NCBI GenBank assembly: GCA_001303665.1
Contig: LJUF01000301.1
Location: 1-6,844 of the forward strand
Origin: Phycisphaerae bacterium SM23_33
GTDB lineage: Bacteria; Planctomycetota; Phycisphaerae; SM23-33
Reading direction: 5' to 3'
Length of the DNA stretch: 6,844 bases
Shown: positions 1 through 6,167 of the stretch, in pieces
Layout of the letters: every line of letters begins with the position of its first letter
How positions within the stretch are numbered: position 1 is the stretch's first letter
Program-made: the position numbers and the translations under genes
Notes under the pieces: generated by a model
Told to the model about the DNA's origin: nothing
Databases searched by the model: none
Seen by the model: only the letters and a program-made list of their open reading frames with translations

Positions 1-1316
1 CAGGCCCGGTACACGCTGGCGTAGCGCTCGGGAATGAGCTTCAGCTCACCGTCCAGCAGCGGCTTCAGCGCCAGCCCGGCCAGCGAGTTGACCGGCACGT
101 CGGTGCCTTCGATGAGGCCCCCGTCAGGCAGGGCGGGGATCTGCTTCTTGACGGCGACGAACCACTGGTCGGACAGGTAGGGCTCGATGGGCACGTGGGA
201 GCGGTAGCTGTGCCCGACCTCGTGCGTGTACGGGCGGATGTCTTCCAGCAGGCCCTGGTTGCGGAACCAGTCGACCACGGCCTGGCGGGCCTCGAAGCGG
301 TCCATCCCCAGCAGGGACTGGGCCTCGGGGGTGGCGGCGTCGTCCCAGCCGTACCGGTCGCTGATGCTGCCGTCCGGGGCCAGGACGTTGATGACCGGCA
401 GGTTCTGCCGCTGCCCGATCTCCCAGTCGGAGGGGTCGTGGGCGGGCGTAACCTTCAGGAAGCCGGTGGAGAATTCCGCCTTCTCGTCGCCGCTGTCGGC
501 GCCGGGCAGGACCACGTGGGCGTCGGCCACGATGGGGATGACCCTGCCCACAATGGGCAGGCGGACCTTCCTGCCCAGCAGGTGTTGGGCCCGGGGGTCG
601 GCGGGGTTCATGGCCACGGCGGTGTCGCCCAGCATGGTCTCGGGGCGGGTGGTGGCGACGGTGACGTGCTCGACGGTCCGCCCGCCGATCTTGACCGGCT
701 CCACCAGGGGATAGCGCAGGTACCAGAAGTGGCCGCTGACGGTCTCGTACTCGACCTCGTCGTCGGCCAGCACCGTCCGGGTGGCCGGATCCCAGTTCAC
801 CAGCCGCTTGCCGCGATAGATCAGCCCGTCGGCGAAGAGCCTGTAGAACGCCGCCCGCACCGCCCGGGCGCACATCTCGTCCATGGTGAAGCGGGTCCGC
901 CCCCAGTCGCAGGAGCAGCCCATCGCCTTGAGCTGCTCCAGTATGCAGGCCTCGTATTCGTCCTTCCAGGCCTGCACCCGGGCCACGAACTCCTCGCGCT
1001 GAAAGTCGGTGCGGCGGAGGCCCTGCTCGGCGAGGATGCGCTTCTCCACGACCGTCTGCGTGGAGATGCTGGCATGGTCGGTGCCGGGCATCCACAGCGT
1101 GTTGCAGCCCTCCATCCGCCTCCAGCGGATGAGGATGTCCTGCAGGGTGTTGTTCAGGGCGTGCCCCACGTGCAGCCTGTCCGTCACGTTGGGCGGCGGA
1201 ATGACGATGCAGTAGACCTTTCTGCCGTCAGCGGGCTCGGCGTGAAAGACGTTGGCGTCCAGCCAGCGCCGGTAGACCTTCGACTCGCCCTTCCTGGGAC
1301 TGTAGGCTTTTTCCAT
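1..1316 (-). CDS. valS: Valyl-tRNA synthetase, N-terminal half (partial, runs off left edge)
   Basis: Class Ia aminoacyl-tRNA synthetase that charges tRNA-Val with valine in the cytoplasm and edits mischarged threonine. I translated 438 residues from ATG at 1316-1314; the frame stays open to the window edge. Seen: start MEKAYSPRKGESKVYRRW, the ATP-binding PPPNVTDRLHVGHAL segment with the HIGH-type tetrad HVGH at residues 49-52, GTDHASISTQ at 78-87, the CP1 editing-domain signature ATTRPETMLGDTA at 221-233, TPAHDPSDWEIG near 290-301 and EPYLSDQWFV at 378-387. The family is usually about 870-950 residues, so roughly half is present; the KMSKS loop and anticodon-binding domain lie beyond the left edge. 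Two usually conserved positions differ: Asp replaces Gly before the HIGH region (VTD, commonly VTG), and ASIS stands where AGIA is usual. The ribosome site is weak (GGAAT upstream). It lies 82 bp downstream of cimA with no intrinsic terminator between, so co-transcription is likely. Confidence 0.96.
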   Translation of the reverse strand, partial: MEKAYSPRKGESKVYRRWLDANVFHAEPADGRKVYCIVIPPPNVTDRLHVGHALNNTLQDILIRWRRMEGCNTLWMPGTDHASISTQTVVEKRILAEQGLRRTDFQREEFVARVQAWKDEYEACILEQLKAMGCSCDWGRTRFTMDEMCARAVRAAFYRLFADGLIYRGKRLVNWDPATRTVLADDEVEYETVSGHFWYLRYPLVEPVKIGGRTVEHVTVATTRPETMLGDTAVAMNPADPRAQHLLGRKVRLPIVGRVIPIVADAHVVLPGADSGDEKAEFSTGFLKVTPAHDPSDWEIGQRQNLPVINVLAPDGSISDRYGWDDAATPEAQSLLGMDRFEARQAVVDWFRNQGLLEDIRPYTHEVGHSYRSHVPIEPYLSDQWFVAVKKQIPALPDGGLIEGTDVPVNSLAGLALKPLLDGELKLIPERYASVYRA

Positions 1317-1323
1317 TTCTATT

Positions 1324-1340
1324 CCACGGATCGCACGGAT
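1324..1340 (-). repeat. Short tandem repeat ATCCGTG-CG-ATCCGTG before valS
   Basis: On the minus strand two identical 7-mers ATCCGTG sit 9 bp apart, followed by G, ending 7 bp before the valS start codon. The pattern resembles the ATCYGTG..ATCYGTGG intergenic repeats I recall from some Planctomycetes and related genomes; that comparison is from memory and unverified. It overlaps the place where a Shine-Dalgarno sequence should be, which may explain why none is clear for valS. It could also be chance. Confidence 0.4.
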
Positions 1341-1398
1341 GGCCCCGCTTTCGCGGCTCCGGCCGGTCGGGCGCCGGCGGCGGCGGGCATTCATGGGC

Positions 1399-2994
<1,596 letters not shown>

Positions 2995-3034
2995 GTCACT
3001 TACCTGCCGCTCATGTCGCCCAACAGTATTATCG

Positions 3035-3116
3035 GTCCAGGTCGGCCCGGGGAGGCAGTCCTATACTGCCCCCAGGCTCAGCGTGCATGCTTCCGGGCCT
3101 TTGCCCAAGCCTGGAC
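3035..3116 (-). promoter_or_regulatory. Large nested stem-loop in cimA 5' leader, downstream of the attenuator
   Basis: On the minus-strand RNA three helices nest: GTCCAGG (3116-3110) with CCTGGAC (3041-3035), GGCCCGG (3099-3093) with CCGGGCC (3050-3044), and a 9-bp hairpin GGGGGCAGT/ACTGCCTCC (3073-3051, one G-U pair, loop ATAGG). An alternative helix, CCAGGCT (3114-3108) with AGCCTGG (3078-3072), would compete with the outer stem. It lies between the attenuator U-tract and the cimA start and has no U-run after it. It could be an mRNA-stabilising structure, a second regulatory switch, or a by-product of high GC. The helices are drawn by eye and no folding energy was computed. Confidence 0.45.
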
Positions 3117-3118
3117 GC

Positions 3119-3157
3119 AAAAGAAAAGGCCCTGAAGCTTGTCTTCGCCTCAGGGCC
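3119..3157 (-). terminator. Rho-independent terminator (attenuator) ahead of cimA
   Basis: On the minus strand GGCCCTGAGGC (3157-3147) pairs with GCTTCAGGGCC (3138-3128): 11 bp including one G-U, with loop GAAGACAA, followed at once by TTTTCTTTT (3127-3119). This is a textbook intrinsic terminator. It lies 28 nt after the stop codon of the Ile/Val leader peptide and 124 nt before cimA, so it reads as an attenuator and not as the end of a distant gene. Confidence 0.85.
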
Positions 3158-3231
3158 GTCGTTCGCTTCGGCGAAACTCGCGTCACGGGCCCCAAGGCAC
3201 GCCGGATACGATCACGATGACAATAATGCCT
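3147..3231 (-). promoter_or_regulatory. Attenuator switch: antiterminator and protector helices
   Basis: In the minus-strand RNA GCCUUGGGGCC (3198-3188, inside the last leader codons) can pair over 11 bp, two of them wobbles, with GGCCCUGAGGC (3157-3147), which is exactly the 5' arm of the terminator. The two structures therefore exclude each other. A shorter helix AGGCAU (3231-3226) with GUGCCU (3200-3195, one wobble) spans the Ile/Val codons and would mask the 5' side of the antiterminator, as segments 1:2 do in classical leaders. A ribosome stalled in the Ile/Val run leaves 3198-3188 free (antitermination); one that reaches the stop codon covers it (termination). A small extra hairpin, GUUUCGC-CGAA-GCGAAC with one bulge (3177-3161), lies between. 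Pairing was worked out by hand; the mechanism is inferred from the ilv and leu paradigms. Confidence 0.75.
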
Positions 3232-3290
3232 GCGCGGACACCAATTCGGCGGCCCCAAGCGGCTGTCGTGTTGTCCGGAAGCACCCGCAT
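3183..3290 (-). CDS. Ile/Val leader peptide of the cimA attenuator (35 aa)
   Basis: A 35-codon ORF from ATG (3290-3288) to TGA (3185-3183). It starts MRVLPDNTTAAWGRR, then carries the uninterrupted run Ile-Ile-Val-Ile-Val-Ile-Val at codons 22-28 (3227-3207) and ends SGVPWGP. A good ribosome site AGAGGA (3300-3295) lies 4 nt before the ATG. The peptide probably has no function as a product. Translation through the run would sense charged tRNA-Ile and tRNA-Val, as in the ilvGMEDA and ilvBN leaders of enteric bacteria. The segment after the run (GTG CCT TGG GGC C) is also the 5' strand of the antiterminator. A near-consensus promoter lies about 40 bp upstream and an intrinsic terminator 28 nt downstream. 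Seven Ile/Val codons in a row in a short, well-initiated ORF directly before an isoleucine-pathway gene makes coincidence unlikely. Confidence 0.85.
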   Translation of the reverse strand: MRVLPDNTTAAWGRRIGVRAGIIVIVIVSGVPWGP

Positions 3291-3331
3291 CGTATCCTCT
3301 CACCTGCGTGCCCAGTACAGGCCAGCATTTG

Positions 3332-3359
3332 ATTATATCGGCCTGAGGCGCCGGGTCAA
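3332..3359 (-). promoter_or_regulatory. Sigma70-type promoter of the cimA leader
   Basis: The minus strand has -35 TTGACC (3359-3354, 5 of 6 consensus) and -10 TATAAT (3337-3332, 6 of 6) with a 16-bp spacer. An AT-rich stretch TTCAAATATAA just upstream (about 3370-3360) could act as an UP element. Transcription should start near 3326-3324, giving a leader of about 330 nt with the leader-peptide ATG roughly 35 nt in. The same TTGACC-N16 pattern occurs before the LRR gene. Confidence 0.75.
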
Positions 3360-3415
3360 TTATATTTGAATCGCCGCAGCGCTGACGAACCCGTCGGTCG
3401 TGGCGCCCGAGTGAA

Positions 3416-3628
3416 GTGGGCCGGGCCCCGGGCGAGCTGGCCATGGAGTTGGCCGACCGCGGCCGCGCCCTGGTCGAGGGGCATGTGACCAAGGCCTTCA
3501 ACGTCCTGGCCCGGGCCACGCGTTCCCCCCGCCCCGGCGTCGTCTTCGCCCGGGCCGCCGCCATCGGCGAAACCGAGCCCCTCACCGACCTGGACAGCCG
3601 CCTGTTCGTCGGCCTGCCGCCCAGGTAG
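3416..3628 (+). CDS. Putative small protein, divergent from cimA (70 aa or shorter)
   Basis: A plus-strand ORF from GTG 3416 (70 codons with GTG, or 61 from the ATG at 3443) to TAG 3626-3628. I do not recognise the family. Codon statistics are strongly coding-like: counting by eye, only three sense codons (CAT, CGT, GAA) end in A or T, while the second codon position is far less GC-rich. Residues include ELADRGRALVEGHVTKAFNVLARATR, which looks like an amphipathic helix, and then a SPRPGVVFARAAAIGETEP segment and end DSRLFVGLPPR. No convincing Shine-Dalgarno precedes either start and I see no plus-strand promoter. The nearest upstream in-frame stop is TGA at 3383-3385. It could be a genuine small soluble protein or the surviving C-terminal piece of a larger gene whose front is lost. 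Long minus-strand ORFs here look like shadows. Confidence 0.45.
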   Translation: MGRAPGELAMELADRGRALVEGHVTKAFNVLARATRSPRPGVVFARAAAIGETEPLTDLDSRLFVGLPPR

Positions 3629-3653
3629 GGCCCGCAGGCCCTGGGCGCCGCCG

Positions 3654-3671
3654 CTGCCCGGGCCCGGGCAG
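3654..3671. repeat. Perfect 18-bp palindrome
   Basis: CTGCCCGGGCCCGGGCAG is its own reverse complement. It could form a 7-bp stem with loop GGCC, 25 bp after the stop of the plus-strand small ORF. It lies inside the larger inverted arms TGGGCGCC/GGCGCCCA. No T-run follows on either strand, so it is not a standard intrinsic terminator. Confidence 0.55.
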
Positions 3672-3722
3672 GCCGGCCCCGCGCCCATGCCCTGGCGCCC
3701 ACGGCGGCCTTCCCGGGCAGGG

Positions 3723-3756
3723 CGGAGCCCGGACTATCCTAAAAAGTAGAATAGTC
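3723..3756. repeat. AT-rich hairpin repeat, copy 1
   Basis: The first 32 bp (3723-3754) match copy 2 at 3883-3914 with one difference (C here, T there). It has a GC-rich head CGGAGCCCG and then arms GACTATCCTA (3732-3741) and TAGAATAGTC (3747-3756) around loop AAAAG. Read as plus-strand RNA one C-A mismatch breaks the stem; read as minus-strand RNA that position is a U-G pair and all 10 bp hold, which weakly favours function or origin as a minus-strand transcript. Confidence 0.7.
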
Positions 3757-3882
3757 GCCCCGAGGCTGGTTCCGCTATCACCGGTGGGAAGGGCCGTGCC
3801 TCGCCGCGGCCCCAGACCCGGCCGGCACGCCCTGGCAGCAGACCCCCGCCCCCCCCGGCAGCTCGCGCCACGACCGGCAGCC

Positions 3883-3914
3883 CGGAGCCCGGACTATTCT
3901 AAAAAGTAGAATAG
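3883..3914. repeat. AT-rich hairpin repeat, copy 2
   Basis: Second copy of the element at 3723, exactly 160 bp on and in the same orientation. Arms CTATTCTA (3893-3900 with a3901) and TAGAATAG (3907-3914) form a perfect 8-bp stem around loop AAAAG. Similarity continues upstream of the 32-bp core (CNGGCAGNN before CGGAG), but the sequences downstream of the two copies differ. It lies about 130 bp beyond the LRR gene stop. It may be a REP-type or miniature palindromic element, or an operator pair. No U-tract follows, so it is not a terminator. Confidence 0.7.
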
Positions 3915-4044
3915 CGCGGTCTGGGCCCATTTGGGCATGACGGCTGGGAGAGGCCGCCGGGCCGCGTCGGGCCCTTGGCCCTCCGGACAAGGCGCGATAT
4001 CCTCATCTCCTGCGGGGCACCGTGCGCCACATTCCTGCTGAACT

Positions 4045-5646
4045 TCAGTTCCTACGGAAACGCAGTCCAGCGGCCCCCAGGGCAAGAATCAGGAGCACGC
4101 CCGGCTCGGGGATGGGGTCATACGCCAGGGGCAGGTAAATCGAGTACGCCTCTTCATTCAGCGGGTTGCCCCGCAGGTCCAGGTTGATCAGGGTCGTCAA
4201 ACCCGCCAGGGCCGAGATGTCGGCAATCCGGTTGTTCGCCAGCCACAGGGCCTCCACCGCCCCCAGCCCCGACAGCCCGGAAATGTCCTCGATCTGGTTA
4301 CCGTCCAGGTGCAGCCACAGCAGGGAGGTCATCCCCGACAGCGGGGGAATGACGGTAATCTGATTGTGGGTGGCGTACAGCAGCGTCAGGTTGGGCAGTG
4401 AGCCCAGGGCAGAGATGTCCGTTATCCGATTGTAGTCCAGGTAAAGGTCCACCAGGTTGGTCAGGCCGCCCAGTGAGGTCACGTCGGCGATCTGGTTGTT
4501 CCGGAGGAACAGGGTTTGTAGACCCGAGAAGACGGCCAGGGGTGACAGGTCAGTGATCCCGTTTGCCGCCAGCGTCAAAGAGGAGAGGTTCGAGAAGGCA
4601 GGGATACGCGTAAGGTCGGCCAGTTCGTTCCTGTCCGCCCAAAGCGTCCTCAGGCTGTTGATGCCGGCCAGACCCGACAGGTCGCTGATGTGATTGCCGG
4701 CCAGATAGATGCTTTCCAAGTTGGGCAGGTTCGACAGCACGGGAAAGCTCACCTGGTTGTCGGAGACCGACAGCCAGCGCAGACTGCTTAGCCCCGAAAG
4801 GGCGGCGATGTCGCTGATCTGGTTGCTGGCCAGCACAAGCTTCTCCAGCGTGGCCAGCCCCGAGAGGGCCGTGATGTCTGTTATGCGGTTGTTGCTCAGG
4901 GAGAGCTCTCGAACGTTAGGTAGCCCGCACAGCCCCGAGATATCGCTGATCTGATTCTTGAACAGCAATAGCTCGCGCAGGCCCGTCATGCCTGACAGCG
5001 CCGGCACCCCGGCGATCAGATTGTTGTGCAGCCACAGGGTCTCCAAGGCGCTGAGGGCCGACAGGGCGGAAAAATCCGCGATCTGGTTGGAGTTCAGGTC
5101 CAACCTCACCAGGGCGGTCATGCCCGACAGCGGGGTGATGTCGCTGATCTGGTTGCGGGCCAGCTCCAACCCCACCATGCCCGTCATCCCCGACAGCGGA
5201 GAGATGTCCGTGATCTGATTGCCCGACAAGCTCAGCCCAGTCATGCCCGTCAGGCCGGACAGGGGCGACACATCGCTGATGAGGTTGTCGGCCAGGCCTA
5301 CCCCCGTCAGGCTCGTCAACCCCGACAGGGGGGAAAGGTCGCTGATCTGGTGGCCAACTAGCGCTCCGCCCGGGCCCAGGGCCACGTACCGCAGATTGGT
5401 CGCGTACTCGATCCCCGTTAGGTCGCTGATCACGTGCCCGGTCCAGTAGCCGCTTTGACCCAGGCGGCGCAGAGTGAGCATATCGGCCTGCGTGATGACG
5501 TGATCGTCGGCAAGATGCAGGTCGGCCCGGATCTGGAAGGCCAGGTCCGGGTCGGGAAAGTACACCTCCTGCCCGGCGGCCCCGCCCGCCAGCAACAGCA
5601 GCGCGCACATTGCCAGCGGCGACCACCGAGCTGAGCGAGCATCCAT
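4045..5646 (-). CDS. Secreted internalin-like leucine-rich-repeat protein with PEP-CTERM anchor
   Basis: 533 residues. It has an N-terminal signal peptide (about 1-25: basic start, LAMCALLLLAGG core, AAGQ cleavage-like end) and an internalin-type cap, VYFPDPDLAFQIRADL (28-43), followed by an ITQADM segment. From about 84 to 483 come some 18 leucine-rich repeats, nearly all 22 residues, of the form xxLxxLxLxxNQIxDISxLSGL. Unit 1 is longer and irregular, and the unit at 287-307 is one residue short. After a final half-repeat the C-terminus reads DPIPEPG, a hydrophobic helix and RFRRN: a PEP-CTERM sorting signal recognised by exosortase. It is probably exported and attached to the envelope or extracellular matrix as a protein-binding scaffold; no enzymatic residues are seen and the partner is unknown. 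ATG 5646-5644 has a good AGGGGA ribosome site 7 nt upstream and a promoter near 5721-5748. It appears to be monocistronic. No exosortase gene is in the window. Confidence 0.92.
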   Translation of the reverse strand: MDARSARWSPLAMCALLLLAGGAAGQEVYFPDPDLAFQIRADLHLADDHVITQADMLTLRRLGQSGYWTGHVISDLTGIEYATNLRYVALGPGGALVGHQISDLSPLSGLTSLTGVGLADNLISDVSPLSGLTGMTGLSLSGNQITDISPLSGMTGMVGLELARNQISDITPLSGMTALVRLDLNSNQIADFSALSALSALETLWLHNNLIAGVPALSGMTGLRELLLFKNQISDISGLCGLPNVRELSLSNNRITDITALSGLATLEKLVLASNQISDIAALSGLSSLRWLSVSDNQVSFPVLSNLPNLESIYLAGNHISDLSGLAGINSLRTLWADRNELADLTRIPAFSNLSSLTLAANGITDLSPLAVFSGLQTLFLRNNQIADVTSLGGLTNLVDLYLDYNRITDISALGSLPNLTLLYATHNQITVIPPLSGMTSLLWLHLDGNQIEDISGLSGLGAVEALWLANNRIADISALAGLTTLINLDLRGNPLNEEAYSIYLPLAYDPIPEPGVLLILALGAAGLRFRRN

Positions 5647-5720
5647 TGGCGTTCCCCTTGAGCTAACTCAGTCCCGCGCTGCCTGGTTCGGCCGACACGC
5701 CTCCCTGCACCTATCAGGCT

Positions 5721-5748
5721 ATCTTACCGCGCCGCGGCCGAGGGTCAA
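5721..5748 (-). promoter_or_regulatory. Sigma70-type promoter of the LRR gene
   Basis: The minus strand has -35 TTGACC (5748-5743), a 16-bp spacer and -10 TAAGAT (5726-5721, 4 of 6 consensus). The expected start near 5714 gives a 5' UTR of about 68 nt. The -35 and spacing are identical to the cimA leader promoter, which supports both calls. An 11-A tract lies 20-31 bp upstream. Confidence 0.6.
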
Positions 5749-5768
5749 GGCAAATATGGGGCCTTATC

Positions 5769-5779
5769 TTTTTTTTTTT
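5769..5779. repeat. Homopolymer tract of 11 T (A on the minus strand)
   Basis: An 11-nt mononucleotide run in otherwise GC-rich DNA, 20 bp upstream of the LRR promoter -35. It could act as an UP-like or bent A-tract, be a slippage-prone site that tunes LRR expression, or be the remains of a terminator. A weak AAGGC/GCCTT hairpin precedes it on the plus strand, but there is no plus-strand gene to terminate. Confidence 0.5.
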
Positions 5780-5789
5780 ACGCGTCGAT

Positions 5790-6068
5790 CTAAGTCCCGG
5801 CGGCCCGGCCGCTTGCGCCCGGCCTCCCCACCGACTTGTCCGCCGGCCTGTCCCGGCGTAGTCCCGATGCACATCGGGACGAAGCCGGAAGCCTCGGCGA
5901 AGCCGCAAGCCCGGCACCTCGTCTTGGGGCGCACCCCCGCCGTCCGGGCCCGACCTCGGCCAGGCGGAGGCGGGTCCGACTGGAGAAGACCCAGATGCTG
6001 CCGGTGATGATGGCGAGCAAGCTCCCCACCAGCAAGGCCGCCAGAGCGTGTTCCTTTCGCAGTCGCAT
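5790..6068 (-). CDS. Doubtful small single-pass membrane protein (92 aa)
   Basis: ATG 6068-6066 to TAG 5792-5790, 100 bp after the metallo-hydrolase. I do not recognise it. Residues 1-42 look like a real membrane protein: basic MRLRKEH, then a hydrophobic segment ALAALLVGSLLAIITGSIWVF (about 8-28), then SSRTRLRLAEVG, with high third-position GC. From about residue 43 the composition becomes Arg/Gly/Ala/Pro-rich without pattern, and the DNA there includes the palindrome at 5861-5880. This suggests that the original C-terminus was replaced or frameshifted by a repeat insertion, or that the whole ORF is chance. No clear Shine-Dalgarno is seen, and an in-frame TGA with no alternative start lies just upstream. 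The other minus-strand frame (GTG at 6109, preceded by AAGAGG) gives no sensible protein. Confidence 0.35.
   Translation of the reverse strand: MRLRKEHALAALLVGSLLAIITGSIWVFSSRTRLRLAEVGPGRRGCAPRRGAGLAASPRLPASSRCASGLRRDRPADKSVGRPGASGRAAGT
5861..5880. repeat. Palindromic repeat element GTCCCGAT/ATCGGGAC
   Basis: Arms GTCCCGATG (5861-5869) and CATCGGGAC (5872-5880) are perfect reverse complements around two bases, giving effectively an 8-bp stem with a 4-nt loop. Hairpins of this GTCCCGAT...ATCGGGAC type recur in many environmental bacterial genomes as I remember them; this is recall, not a search. Only one copy lies here, inside the second half of the doubtful ORF 5790-6068. Confidence 0.55.
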
Positions 6069-6167
6069 GTGTCGGCTCGGACCGCAGCGGCCGAATCAGC
6101 CCCGCCCACCAGTTTACCTCTTGCCCTCCGGGCGCTCCAGATCGAAGCAGCGACCCCCTCGCAGCCG

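Larger units (their letters stand above)
3629..4044. other. Intergenic region, repeats but no supported gene
   Basis: A 416-bp stretch between the small plus-strand ORF and the LRR gene. It is very GC-rich apart from two AT-rich hairpin repeats. It contains a perfect 18-bp palindrome, 8-bp inverted arms TGGGCGCC (3642-3649) and GGCGCCCA (3694-3701) around it, a run of C residues near 3849-3856, and both copies of the hairpin repeat. Short ORFs here lack ribosome sites, recognisable motifs and codon bias. I see no clear intrinsic terminator for the LRR gene, which ends at 4045. Confidence 0.6.

Noticed and set aside
3023..3032. Second -10-like hexamer (GATAAT) close to cimA
   Set aside because: There is no acceptable -35 at 15-19 bp upstream; it lies just after a GC stem.
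2995..3330. T-box riboswitch for the cimA leader
   Set aside because: I looked for the conserved T-box AGGGUGGNACCGCG core before the terminator and did not find it. The Ile/Val-rich leader ORF explains the region better.
3061..3702. 213-codon minus-strand ORF across the cimA leader
   Set aside because: It runs through the promoter, leader peptide and terminator in another frame, has no domain, and its codons lack the bias seen in the plus-strand small ORF.
3891..3914. Hairpin as intrinsic terminator of the LRR gene
   Set aside because: The T residues are in the loop and no U-tract follows the stem on the minus strand; the element also exists as a second copy not tied to the gene end.
4166..5361. 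Plus-strand ORFs opposite the LRR gene
   Set aside because: They repeat with the 66-bp LRR DNA periodicity and are antisense shadows of the repeats.
4111..5400. Repeated DNA as a CRISPR array or satellite
   Set aside because: The 66-bp periodicity is imperfect, in frame, and encodes leucine-rich repeats; there are no identical repeats with unique spacers.
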